Shown one piece after another: positions 52,499 to 62,445 of a DNA stretch of 64,000 nt; the first letter of the stretch is position 1, and each line of letters starts with the position of its first letter. A program made the translations under genes and the position numbers. This DNA is from Rachicladosporium sp. CCFEE 5018 (taxonomy: Eukaryota; Ascomycota; Dothideomycetes; Cladosporiales; Cladosporiaceae). Location of the stretch: the NCBI GenBank assembly GCA_002077045.2, contig KZ111173.1, positions 243,322-307,321 of the forward strand, in the 5' to 3' direction. The notes below the pieces were generated by a model that was not told the origin of the DNA, did no database searches, and saw nothing but the letters and a program-made list of their open reading frames with translations.

Positions 52499-53047
52499 TG
52501 TGTCCGCCTGCGGTTGAGTCTAGGGGACTATTGACAGGTGTGTGTAGCTTTGTATGTTTGATCGTGTTGGACTGTTTCGGAGTATTGGAGTGTTGGGGGA
52601 GTATGAATAGAGACCGGCACGAGAACGCAGCTCGTGCTACATTCACTTGCGTGCGTCGAGTGTCCTCAAACATCCTCGATCACGTAGAAACAGAGCGCAC
52701 TGACTCGAGGCAAGCAGCTGTCCTCAGCAGTGAATGCTGCTGACCACACCACTTGCACGAGCAAGTCCCTCACAGATCCTAATCGCATGCTGCTCGTCGA
52801 TACCCGCTCGCCGGTGAAACGCCTTCGGAGGGATCCTGATGGCGGCTGGTGCGAGCGTGTAGCGAAGATTAAGCTCGAGCAGCTCGGCGTCGGCATGGCA
52901 CTGCGAAGCTGCGAGGCGCTCAGAGGAGGGCCCATACCGCCGCACTACAAGACTAAGCACCCCTACGCGTGCAGGTAGTCATACCACGCCGCTGCTGGTA
53001 ATGAGTAACTTGTGTGATTGAGCTCACTCCACCCAGGCAGAGTAGAA
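52499..53047. other. intergenic, copy 2, with the weakly conserved frame
   Basis: Counterpart of 31,159-31,705, clearly diverged. Contains the minus-strand frame 52,724-52,960 ending SGVVSSIHC. No gene called. Confidence 0.4.
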
Positions 53048-53406
53048 TCAATACTTCTTTCCTCCCGCACTCTCGCTCGTGCCATTGCCTCCGCCTACGG
53101 TCTCCTCGCCAAGCACTTTCGACGAAGCCATGAACCTGCCACTGTGTCAGCTTGTACTCTGCGATGACCTTGCATTTGCTCGACTTGCATCCCACCCACG
53201 TATCCGCCCAATCCCCTCATACCCTCTGCCTGCACAGCAGTCATCCGCAGCAGGTTTTCCAAGTCACTCATGTTCGCTGTGAGCTGTGCAAGCTGCGCGT
53301 GGAGATGTGAGAGCTGGCGGGATCTCGAGGCGGTTGTAGGGAGGGTGGAGAGGCGGGAGGTGGAGTGTATGGAGGTCGTGCCTGGGGTACGAGGATGAGA
53401 CGACAT
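53048..53406 (-). CDS. HSK3: DASH complex subunit Hsk3, copy 2, GC-AG intron
   Basis: Exon 1 (53406-53189) and exon 2 (53135-53048) have the same lengths as in copy 1 (218 and 88 bp). The 53-bp intron between them begins GCAAGT where copy 1 has GTAAGT. GC-AG introns are a known minor class and GCAAGT is the best-matching form of that donor, so splicing may still work. If it does, the product keeps the Hsk3 core (NLLRMTAVQAEGMRGLGGYV, FMASSKVLGEE) and ends SESAGGKKY. If not, read-through gives a 106-residue frame with an unrelated tail (VEQMQGHRRVQ...). Exon 2 differs from copy 1 mostly at silent sites, which argues that it is still translated. Kinetochore role as for copy 1. Confidence 0.82.
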
Positions 53407-53607
53407 CGTGGTCAACCGTGTAGTAGCTTAGCCTGCGTTCTCGTGCATGGAGAGGGTAGGAGCGCAGTCCATGTGCTCTGAGAGACGCGATGTTGGACGC
53501 GTGCCTGAAACGGAAAGTCCGGGCGGTGTGCACTGAATACTTGCACTCGAAACAGGTAGGTCAGAACAACTATATACGATCTCTCACATCACATCGATAG
53601 GCATGCA

Positions 53608-53931
53608 ATGTCAACCCCGACAGCACTGACGATCCGTCGATACGTCCTCACCGGCTCCGTCGCAGCGATCACGGCTACGGGAGTGTGGTATGGCGCCGGC
53701 TTGAAGACACGACAGGAGCGGAAGCAGGTACAGAGAGCATGAAACGTGGTTTCAACCACTGCTAACGATACGGCACAGGTAATTGCAGCAGTCGTTGAGG
53801 CACCACTGGCCGAGCAACTCGAACAGATGGCGCTCTATCGCGCGTCGCTTGTTCGACAGAGAGACGGGCTGCAAACGAAGATCGATCAATTGACCGGAAA
53901 GGCTGAGCCACCGAAGCATCGTGGTCGATGA
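53608..53931 (+). CDS. 90-residue single-pass membrane protein, copy 2
   Basis: Exons 53608-53727 and 53779-53931, identical lengths and splice sites to copy 1 (branch TGCTAAC). One residue differs: Ala for Glu in LYRASLVRQ. The 201-bp divergent promoter shared with HSK3 is almost the same in both copies, part of a highly similar tract from about 53,190 rightward. Function is unknown. One membrane helix, then a coiled coil. Confidence 0.72.
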
Positions 53932-54696
53932 GCTGACTACCGGATCGTCCATCTCGTTCACTGTACTGGAGCCTTCGGAACGACATTGACGCCGTACTTC
54001 CCTACTCGAATCATGACATTCACGTCTCATGCATCTCAGGCGGGAGACTGATGGGTCGTAAGGCTTTGTCACCACGTCCTGCTATACCTTGCGACCCTGG
54101 ACTGTCGCTCTTGCGTCTCGAGCTTGCCAACGCGTGTCCCTGTGGGAGCATACTTGAGGCCAACGATGCTGCAACGTTACGCCGCACAATGCGAGTAAAT
54201 CACATTTACTAGTCACCCTTCAAAGTACTCAACGAATCGGCATGCCTTCAGCACTCTGTCACACTGCAACGTGTCGCCCAGAATCTTTGATCAGCTGTTG
54301 AGCATATGTTCATGGGCATTACGTTCTCCAGGGAAGTCGCATGGGACTGAGCAAATCAGAGTTCGGCATGATCGTAGCTTCTTCCAGATATGGCTTGGCG
54401 CGCTTCAGCTCGGGAGAGGCTTGCACCTGCCACCTGAGCACCACATGCTTACTTCACGACTTTCAACATGACCAGTACTCCGCCTCCAGGGTCAAAGGCG
54501 CATGCGACTAGCACAGCAACGACAACCATTCACGAATCGGAACGTAGCTCCAGCACTTCTACTGTTCACAATACCTTTCACACCACAACAGCCGGCAGAA
54601 GTAAGTGGCTTGTGAGACGACAGGCCTCAAGCTAGCTCAGCTCGAGACAGCCGTTTGGCCTCGAATCGACGGAGATATCCATAAATATTGGCCTGA
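53932..54696. other. intergenic, possible upstream exon at 54,468-54,600, copy 2
   Basis: Counterpart of 32,590-33,351. The Ser/Thr-rich frame starting at 54,468 has one codon more than copy 1 (44 against 43), ending at the same GTAAGT donor. Confidence 0.45.
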
Positions 54697-56136
54697 ATGG
54701 CTGGCCGGCGGCGTCACGCTCGGCGACGCTCTCCTCCTGGCTATGGCTACGACGCCCCGATCACGATCCGCATAGGCAGCCGGCGTAGCGCAAACAGGTA
54801 TCACGAAATGCAAGCCACTGGTCCTCGAGATGCAGGCCGCTTTGCTCGACTCGTTGACGATCAAGTGCGCATGCACCCAGGTGACCCTCTCATGATCTCG
54901 ATCAACGGGCACCAGAATTGGCTTAGTGAGCTGCTCGGTGCCTGCTTCGAAGACTATTGGGAAGGCATCAGCGAGCTAAGTCGAGAGCTGCAGTTTGCCG
55001 GCACAGCGCAGTTCCCCGAGAAAGCCTCCATGGCCGGACAGTATGTACCATGGACATTCATCACTGATCAAATGAATGTGCCTGAAGTGTACTACTGGTC
55101 AGTCGGCATGGAACCTCCGGAGAGCGATGAGGAGCGTAGTATGCCTGTCATCGAGCAGTATCGGATGCGTGTTGGCGTATGGTCTCTGGGACGCGGTGCT
55201 TGTAGATTTGATCGCGGAGTCAGTACTACTTTGATCTTCACCCGGAACACGCCTGTTGCCGAGCACGTCGTCGGAGAGATCATGTTCCCATATCTTTACG
55301 CCAACCAGGATCTTTCACAGCCTCGAGGAGACGAAGAAGGCATCTGCTTCATCTTCATTCGTCTCTACTGGCTCCTCACAGACTGGCAGAATATTCTGCG
55401 CGCACTCATTACTCGTCTCGATGAAGCAGAAATCAACTCGCATGGTCAGCAGTTCCCCGTCAAGTTGCGCACAAGGACAATGCACATCGAAGTCGACCGC
55501 ATCTACGAGCTGAAAGACTATCTTCGCTTCCACTCCCGCAGCTTCAAGAAGCTGAAGAAGCTACAAACCGATGTGCCAGTTCCGGAGCAGAAGGATCCAC
55601 TCTGGGATGACATGGACGACTCGATCGACGATCTCGAACAATTCGACAGCAAACTCGACAGTCTCAAAGAGCGGTTCAACAACTTACTAGATCTCGAGTT
55701 TAACATCCAGAATGCCGAGCAGAGCGATGACAGTTCATTCCTGACCACAGTGGCAACGCTGTTCCTGCCTATCTCGTTTCTGGCATCAGTCTTCGGCATC
55801 ACCACCATCACCTGGCCCGCGATCTACTATCTCTACGTCGCCTTACCGATCCTCGTACTGTCATGCATCTTCGTGTTCGTCTATCCAATCACAGTGCGAC
55901 GATACCAGAAGGCGCGATATGGGCTCGAGTCCACGAAGATCACGCTCCGACCCAGAGACTTCACGATGCTAGGCAAGGAGCTACCGGACAGTGTTGATTT
56001 GCCAGGTGAAAGCCGCACATCAAGATCGAAGAATCGTGCGCAGAGACACTCGGTCGGAGAGAAAGCAGCGCCGCGGTCGAGATCCAGGGCTAGGAGTCAG
56101 AGTCGATTGCGAGGGGAGAAGGACGGGAGTTATTGA
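54697..56136 (+). CDS. CorA-like membrane protein, copy 2
   Basis: 479 residues, same frame and start as copy 1. Four residue differences: Gly for Asp (HPGDPLM), Thr for Ala (QTDVPVP), Ser for Gly (PDSVDLP) and Ser for Leu (TSRSKNR). Both membrane helices and the FGITT turn in place of GMN are unchanged. Base differences are concentrated in two patches (about 55,490-55,640 and 55,850-56,136) and nearly absent elsewhere. It converges with FUM1 copy 2. Confidence 0.75.
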   Translation: MAGRRRHARRRSPPGYGYDAPITIRIGSRRSANRYHEMQATGPRDAGRFARLVDDQVRMHPGDPLMISINGHQNWLSELLGACFEDYWEGISELSRELQFAGTAQFPEKASMAGQYVPWTFITDQMNVPEVYYWSVGMEPPESDEERSMPVIEQYRMRVGVWSLGRGACRFDRGVSTTLIFTRNTPVAEHVVGEIMFPYLYANQDLSQPRGDEEGICFIFIRLYWLLTDWQNILRALITRLDEAEINSHGQQFPVKLRTRTMHIEVDRIYELKDYLRFHSRSFKKLKKLQTDVPVPEQKDPLWDDMDDSIDDLEQFDSKLDSLKERFNNLLDLEFNIQNAEQSDDSSFLTTVATLFLPISFLASVFGITTITWPAIYYLYVALPILVLSCIFVFVYPITVRRYQKARYGLESTKITLRPRDFTMLGKELPDSVDLPGESRTSRSKNRAQRHSVGEKAAPRSRSRARSQSRLRGEKDGSY

Positions 56137-56228
56137 AGTTTGCTCGATCAGCGGGATAGAGCCTTCGCTATGGCGCTGAATTACTTTCTACACATATCCT
56201 ATGCACGCCCCTCTCCCTTCGTTCCATC

Positions 56229-57854
56229 TCACTTCTTCTCCTTCGGCGCCAACATCAACTCCGGCCTCACCGTCCGCTCAAACTCCTCACTACTCAGAGC
56301 CTTCAACTCCATCGCACTTTCCTTGAGTGTCAAACCCTTCTTATGCGCGTTCTTGGCAACCTTTGACGCCATATCATACCCAATCACCGGATTCAGACAC
56401 GTGACCAACATCAGACTCTCTTTCAAAATATCACCAATCCTCTTCTCATCCGCTTCCATGCCCTCGACGAGATGTTTCCGGAAGGACGTCATGCCGTCTG
56501 TCAGTAGCCGCGCGGAGTGCAGGAGATTGGAGATCAAGACTGGTTTGAAAACATTGAGCTCAAAGTTTCCCTGACTGCCTGCGAAAGTCACAGCGGCATT
56601 ATTGCCGAAGACTTGGCAGCAGAGCATTGTCATGCTTTCGCATTGCGTTGGGTTGACTTTACCCGGCATGATCGACGAGCCGGGTTCGTTCTCAGGCAGC
56701 TTGAGCTCTGCTAGCCCGCAACGGGGTCCGGAGCCAAGAAATCGAATGTCCTGGGCGATTTTGAAGAGCGATGCGGCGAGCGTGTTCAGCGAGCCATGGG
56801 CTTCTACTATGGCGTCGTGCGCTGCTAGGGCTTCGAATTTATTCGGCGCAGTGACGAATTTAGTTCCGGTCATGGAGGAGACTTCTTCGGCAATTCCTTC
56901 TGCGAAGCCGACGAAAGTATTCAAGCCTGTGCCCACAGCTGTGCCGCCTTGTGCTAGATTCCGTAGGCGGGGAAGCGCGGATTCGAGCCGCAGAATGCCG
57001 TATTCGAGTTGTGTCACGTAGCCTGAGAATTCCTGGCCGAGAGTCAAGGGCGTGGCGTCTTGTAAATGCGTCCGACCGATCTTGATGATCTTGTCGAATT
57101 GCTGGGCTTTGGCATGGAGGGCGTCTTTGAGGGCTGTGAGACTGGGGATGACGGCTTGCTCGAACTCGAGGACGGCGGCTATATGCATTACGGTGGGGAA
57201 GGTATCATTGGAGGAAGCGGACATGTTGACATGGTCGTTCGGGTGGACTGGCTTCTTCGACCCCATCTTGCCGCCGAGGATCTCGATGGCGCGATTGGAG
57301 ATCACTTCGTTGGCGTTCATGTTTGACTGTGTGCCGGAACCGGTCTGCCAGACTACGAGAGGGAAGTGATCGAGGAGTTTGAGCGAGGCGACTTCCTCAG
57401 CAGCTTGCTGGATTGCGTTGCCGAGCTTGGGGTCGAGTCCATATCGCATGTTCACTGTTGCTGCCGCGCCCTTCAGAATGCCAAACGCTCGTACTATGGG
57501 CGGCGGCATGCGGTCTTGTGGCTGGTTGATCTTGAAGTTCTCTAGTGATCGCTCCGTCTGCGCTCCCCAATACCTGTCGTTTGGGACCGGTACCTCGCCG
57601 AACGCATCGCTCTCTGTCCGCGTCTCTTGTGCCATCTTGACTGTGGTGTTGAAGCCTCGCGATATCGCAAATGCGAACTTGATCGCTCTCGAAGGGCAGG
57701 TCTGAGAGGCTGAAGTTATGCTCGATCCAACTCGCCGAGATGTCTTAGATCCTCGTGCCAGACACGTGAATGTCCGTCGTGCTGTCACTGCGGGGGATTG
57801 AGCTACCAAGCGGAGCTCTGAGGGTAGGGTCGTTCGAGCCGCGGTGCAGAGCAT
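56229..57854 (-). CDS. FUM1: fumarate hydratase, copy 2
   Basis: 541 residues, collinear with copy 1 with no gaps. All class II fumarase motifs are intact, including GSSIMPGKVNPTQ and HPNDHVNMSASSNDTFPT. Seven of the first 72 residues (presequence) differ from copy 1, against four in the remaining 469 (Asn for Lys in GNAIQQA, Thr for Ile in IPSLTALKD, and two Asp-to-Glu near the C-terminus). The presequence stays Arg/Ser/Thr-rich, so import should be kept. The MAQET second start is also kept. The upstream CCAAT palindrome is conserved at 57,964-57,985. Confidence 0.96.
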   Translation of the reverse strand: MLCTAARTTLPSELRLVAQSPAVTARRTFTCLARGSKTSRRVGSSITSASQTCPSRAIKFAFAISRGFNTTVKMAQETRTESDAFGEVPVPNDRYWGAQTERSLENFKINQPQDRMPPPIVRAFGILKGAAATVNMRYGLDPKLGNAIQQAAEEVASLKLLDHFPLVVWQTGSGTQSNMNANEVISNRAIEILGGKMGSKKPVHPNDHVNMSASSNDTFPTVMHIAAVLEFEQAVIPSLTALKDALHAKAQQFDKIIKIGRTHLQDATPLTLGQEFSGYVTQLEYGILRLESALPRLRNLAQGGTAVGTGLNTFVGFAEGIAEEVSSMTGTKFVTAPNKFEALAAHDAIVEAHGSLNTLAASLFKIAQDIRFLGSGPRCGLAELKLPENEPGSSIMPGKVNPTQCESMTMLCCQVFGNNAAVTFAGSQGNFELNVFKPVLISNLLHSARLLTDGMTSFRKHLVEGMEADEKRIGDILKESLMLVTCLNPVIGYDMASKVAKNAHKKGLTLKESAMELKALSSEEFERTVRPELMLAPKEKK

Positions 57855-58176
57855 GGCGAGAGGGTTGTAGAGGACGTTCGGAGGGGAGACTGGAGCGTGC
57901 GAATATGATATGTGTTCTACGTTGCAAGCATGCTTTGATCTTCACAATAATTGTTACTTACTGCATTGGGAGCTCCCTCCCAATGGCAGGTCCGGTTGAC
58001 CCCGATAACGCGGGTTGAAGCGGAATAGCCTTGTATATATACTCCCACTGTGAAGTCTGATATAGCCAATTCGACAGCGCAAATCACTTCTTGCCTTTCA
58101 AGGCAATCACATACTCCCACACATGTTCAAATTGCAGTATGCTAGGTCTCGCGAGCTAGTCTGTATGTGTAGCAAG
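57855..58176. other. FUM1 promoter region, copy 2
   Basis: 320 bp, containing the CCAAT palindrome; shorter than in copy 1 because CDT1 copy 2 extends further. Confidence 0.5.
57964..57985. promoter_or_regulatory. inverted CCAAT-box palindrome upstream of FUM1, copy 2
   Basis: The same 9-4-9 inverted repeat as at 36,620-36,641, with identical arms and loop, about 110-130 bp before the fumarase start. Confidence 0.5.
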
Positions 58177-59691
58177 TCATACTAGAGCTACAGCGGCATT
58201 GGCCCTGCTATGCATCCCCCCTGTTGATCCTCTCTTTGCCCCAGCGTCCGCGAGCCTCTGCTTCAGATCCGCCAGCCCCAGCTTCCCCTGTCTCGTTACG
58301 ACCACGCCCTTCACATTGCCGTCCAGCACCTTGACGAACCCCGACATGACCTCAGCAGCCATGAGCGTCAGACATCTCTCCGCCTCCTCCCTACTAATCG
58401 GGTTCCTTAGGCTCTGCTGTATGTCCCGAACCAGAGCCTGCATAGCGAAGCTGGCGCGTGGCTTCCCCACAGTCAGCATCTCCAGCACCCTTGCCACGTC
58501 CTCGATCCGATGGAGTGCTGACTTGCGCTCGAGCTCGTCGCGGCTTGGGCCTGCAGGCATAGAAGCAGCGTGATTCTGCTTGGCCAAAATGCGATCAAGG
58601 AGACTTGTGCCGCGATTTCGGACTCCGACAGCGCTCTTGTCTGCTGGCATGTTCACAGCTTTCTCGGTAGCCTGAGCAACTTGGGCGGCTGCTTGACCGG
58701 CTCTTAAATAAGCTAGGCGCTGCTCGCCCTTGGCATAGAGTGGTCCGGCTTTCGCTGAGGATTCGTGTTGCTGTATGTCTGCCAATGGGAGTTGTCTGAT
58801 GAATGCGCGGCCGGTGCAAATCTCATTACGAGTCGCTGCGCAGAAGACCGACCACGCCTTTTGCACGTGTGCTTCGAGGTCCGCACTTAGCTGCGTTTCA
58901 TCGATGAGTCGTCCTGCATGAGGAGCATCATCGTAGCTCGCCGCCTTGGCAAGGTACAGGCCAGCGCGTGCTCGGTCCTCCAAGATGAACATAGCTTTTG
59001 ATCCCTGCTGTGCAAGTAGCTTGCGCACGTCGACAGTGGTAACTGATCGCTTCCGCCAGCTTGCAGTCACAGCCGGTAGTAGTGTCTTGATGGGTATAGC
59101 TGCAGACGAGCCGCCATTGTGTGCATATTGCAAGCCGATAGCAGTCAGGAACGCCGAGTACAGCCAGTCCTGCAGCTCCTCCGGCAGATCTGCGAAGTGA
59201 AGCACTCTGTCCGACTCCGGAGTCGCAGGCGGTGTGTCCAGTGGTCGCTGGCGTTTACTCGGCTGCACAGGCGCAGGCGAACTCGCCCGGAGGTTCAACC
59301 TGTCGAATAGTTGCGCCGCACTCTTAGTGGGCGTCTGCGCGGGCGACATTGGAAATACATCGTGATGCCGTTGTGTTTGAGGTGTAGCAGGTCTGGTCGC
59401 TCGCTTCGTGAACTTAGCGAAAACTCGTTCTTGAGGCTTAGGCGCAGGCACTACTAGCTGTTCTGGCTCCTCGCTGACGGACTCCAATGCCCGCTTCCTC
59501 TTGCTGCGTCCCTTCACGGCGACAGGTCGAGGTGGTGGTGTTGCTGCTCTCTCGTGTACGACCTTCCTGCGCTTTCCAACGATTGCGTCTTCGGTGCTTG
59601 GTGTGTGGTCTTTGACCATCTCAAGGTCGTGTTGTGGGTGCTCCGAAGCTTCCCCGATCTCCGTTTGCTTGCGTTTTCTTGGAGGAGCCAT
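58177..59691 (-). CDS. CDT1: DNA replication licensing factor Cdt1, copy 2, extended C-terminus
   Basis: 504 residues. The Cdt1 C-terminal domain is retained (GTSLLDRILAKQNH, DDELERKSALHRIEDVARVL-like block, SFAMQALVRDIQQSLRNPIS). Differences from copy 1 are numerous in the disordered N-terminus and middle. Two structural changes stand out: copy 1 has QDFIRLYSAF where copy 2 has QDWLYSAF (six bases shorter, in frame), and the copy 1 stop TAG after LADAGA is AAG here, adding 19 residues (KRGSTGG... to AVALV). One of the two ends must be derived; other fungal Cdt1 proteins could tell which. Function as for copy 1. Confidence 0.82.
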   Translation of the reverse strand: MAPPRKRKQTEIGEASEHPQHDLEMVKDHTPSTEDAIVGKRRKVVHERAATPPPRPVAVKGRSKRKRALESVSEEPEQLVVPAPKPQERVFAKFTKRATRPATPQTQRHHDVFPMSPAQTPTKSAAQLFDRLNLRASSPAPVQPSKRQRPLDTPPATPESDRVLHFADLPEELQDWLYSAFLTAIGLQYAHNGGSSAAIPIKTLLPAVTASWRKRSVTTVDVRKLLAQQGSKAMFILEDRARAGLYLAKAASYDDAPHAGRLIDETQLSADLEAHVQKAWSVFCAATRNEICTGRAFIRQLPLADIQQHESSAKAGPLYAKGEQRLAYLRAGQAAAQVAQATEKAVNMPADKSAVGVRNRGTSLLDRILAKQNHAASMPAGPSRDELERKSALHRIEDVARVLEMLTVGKPRASFAMQALVRDIQQSLRNPISREEAERCLTLMAAEVMSGFVKVLDGNVKGVVVTRQGKLGLADLKQRLADAGAKRGSTGGMHSRANAAVALV

Positions 59692-60405
59692 GGTCTGTAG
59701 GTATCGATGTGTGTTCTATGATGGAAGATATGAGATGGGGAGTCTAGAGGATGGGGTCTAAGACAATGTTGGGAGGGTGTAGTATATCCGAGTGTTGATG
59801 TCTCGCGGGGAGGTGGTGGCTGGTGGAGCGCGTAAAGTGATTTCGCGGGAGACGCGACTTGGCCCAAGCGCGTTCGCCTCGTGTTTCCCTTCCCCTCTAC
59901 CCGCAGACAATAATTTGCGCCTTTGAACATGCTAAACACAGACATTCTCCCGGACGACGTTCGATAGTGACGATGAGAGAGCGCCTTACGCATTGCAACC
60001 TTCTAGTGCGACTCGCTCTCAAATGGCCCCAAGTGCTTAATGCGAGCACTGCGGGCTTGGACATCGCAGCATTCGCGGCCATCTCGATACCAGGTATAAT
60101 CAGCCTTTGCCCAACCCAACAGCAGCTGGCACCGTCCTGTGCTGTAGAAGATGTGTACTATCCCATCGATGTCTGGTGAACCGTGGCTGTCATGAAGTCA
60201 CTCCTTCACTTTCACTCACTGCATGATCTCGCGTTCGCGGGGCTCGGAAGCGGAAGGACCGACCACACCATTCGTCATCGATGTCGTGCCCTCGCGTGCC
60301 TAGACACATCGAGGTGGCGCGTCCATTAGGGCACAGGAGTACATGTAGGTAGAAGAATAACCTCTCGCTCTCTCTCAGCTTGTATTTTGCAACACCTTCT
60401 CAACC
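59692..60405. other. divergent promoter region, CDT1 and fasciclin, copy 2
   Basis: 714 bp; the middle (around 59,900-60,180) is diverged and shorter than in copy 1, the last ~220 bp nearly identical. No gene. Confidence 0.5.
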
Positions 60406-61944
60406 ATGAGGATCTCCCAAATTTTGTCGCTGGCGGCGCTGAGCACTGCATTCGTGATCCCAGCTGAGGAGGTACTAGCCGAGATCGCCATCGAGGACAA
60501 TCATCGTGGCAACTCGATCTACGACGATGTTGTGGCCAGTAAGGACGACATTCTTGAGAGCTTCAAGCAGCACTTCGAGGATGTGACCGAGACGACATCG
60601 AATGGCTGGAACAAGGTCTCTAGCAAGGACCAGAACGCCCTCGATGAGGCTTTCGGTGCCGCATCCGAGGTCGCTTCCAACGTCAACGACAAGATCCACG
60701 AGACGGCGTTTGATGCTCAGGCATGGCTTGACTCGGAGATGACTTCGTTCGCTGAGACATTCGACGACCCACACCATGGCCCTCCACCGCATGATGGACC
60801 TCCTCACCACGGACCGCCACACCATGGGCCTGATCACGGCCGCCCACACCACCCGCCTCATCATCACGAGCCTAACAAGACTGTCTACCAGTTGATCGCT
60901 GGCAGCAAGTATACCACCAAGCTTGCGAAGCTAATCAACGAGTTCCCGGATCTGGTGAAGACGCTGAACAGCACGAAGGCGAACTACGTGAGTAGAATCT
61001 TCAGAGTATCACGATGATCGAGGATAGACACTAATGACAGTTGCTAGACCATCTTCGCACCCACCGACAAAGCCTTCGAGAAGATCCCCGAGCATCACCA
61101 CAAGCCCAGCAAGGAGTTCCTCGAAGCGCTCCTCTCCTACCATGTAGTACCCGACTTTTACCCTGCAGGCCGCGTGCTCGTCAGCCACACTGCCCCGACT
61201 TTGCTGAAGAGTAAGCACCTCGGCGCCGAGCCCTTGCCGCAACGCCTGAGCTTCCACATCGGCCTCCGCGGCTTGACCGTGAACTTCTACAGCCGCGTCG
61301 TGGCGATCAACATCTTCGGCACGAATGGTGTGATTCACGGCATTGACTCCATCCTTATCCCACCTCCAAGTGTCATCAAGATCATCGACCTCTTGCCAGG
61401 CGAGTTTAGCACGCTCGAGCTTGGGCTCGGCAAGACGGGGCTATTGGAGAAGTTGAACACGACAGACCATAAGGGCGGCACATTCTTCGCACCCTCAAAC
61501 TTCGCGTTCAAGAAGCTTGGTCCCCGTATCAACGCCTTCCTTTTCTCCAGCTATGGCCAGAAGTACCTCAAGGCTTTGCTCGAATACCACGTCGTGCCCG
61601 ACAACACGCTCTACTCAGACGCCTACTACAAGGCTGCCTCTGAATCGCAGGAAGGTATCCCTAAGGGCTATTTCCACGTTGATCTCCCTACCCTGCTTGA
61701 GGATCGTCACCTTTCGGTCGACATCGCAAGGTACGGCGGCTTCATCAGCATCAAGATTAACGGTTTCAGCCGCGTTGCTGTGCAGGATGGCATCGCTGAG
61801 GATGGTGTCATTCATGTTGTGGGTGATGTGCTTGTGCCGCCGAAGAAGATTGGGGGTGTGATGCAGGTGTGGGAGGGTGGAGAGATGGAGGTTGAGGAGT
61901 TGGTCGAGAGACTTGAGCCTTTCGTGGGAAAGAGTGATTTGTAG
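60406..61944 (+). CDS. secreted two-domain fasciclin (FAS1) protein, copy 2
   Basis: Exons 60406-60987 and 61048-61944 (60-bp intron, unlike that of copy 1). 492 residues, one more than copy 1 because the His/Pro linker has an extra Pro (HHGPPPHDG). The signal peptide starts MRISQILSLAAL. Residue changes cluster in the signal peptide, the helical region and the linker; the FAS1 domains differ at only a handful of sites (for instance SHTAPTLL, EPFVGKSDL). Cell-surface adhesion role as for copy 1. Confidence 0.87.
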
Positions 61945-62445
61945 AGGAAGTGGAGATTGGGGAGTAGATGATTGAGGATGAGTGCGAGTGTATGAGTGGT
62001 AGTGAAACGGGAAAGCGTTCGAGCTGTATGAAGGAATTCGAGGATCTGGGACAGATAATGAGATATGTGTATGAATGAGGCATTTCCACCAGAACAAGCT
62101 TTCTCTCATCGTCTCATTCACGGTCTCCTCATCGACCGCTTCCATCACCCACTCTGCTCGATCTTCTCCAAGTCCTTTCCTGTAATCCACTACGTCGTGC
62201 CTCCCTCAGGTCCTACGATCCTGACCAGGGCTCGGCTTGGCACGGCAATCTGCAGGTGACTCCACCGTTATCGGACGACCTGCAGCTCCAGCTTGCATGC
62301 GCAGCCAAAACTTTTGCAAAGAAAGTCGTCCAAGTCACATGCAGCATTGCATATCAGAGCTTTACGCAGTGAACGGCCCCCAATACCTCCAACTCATTCT
62401 CTCGAAGCTGCCGCATGATCAAGTCCCTTCCTCAAGATCAGCACC
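61945..62445. other. intergenic, ARG5,6 promoter and leader, copy 2
   Basis: 500 bp, right part conserved with copy 1. No gene. Confidence 0.5.
62257..62262 (+). promoter_or_regulatory. TGACTC, candidate Gcn4/CpcA site, copy 2
   Basis: Same element and spacing to the start codon (about 185 bp) as in copy 1. Confidence 0.4.
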
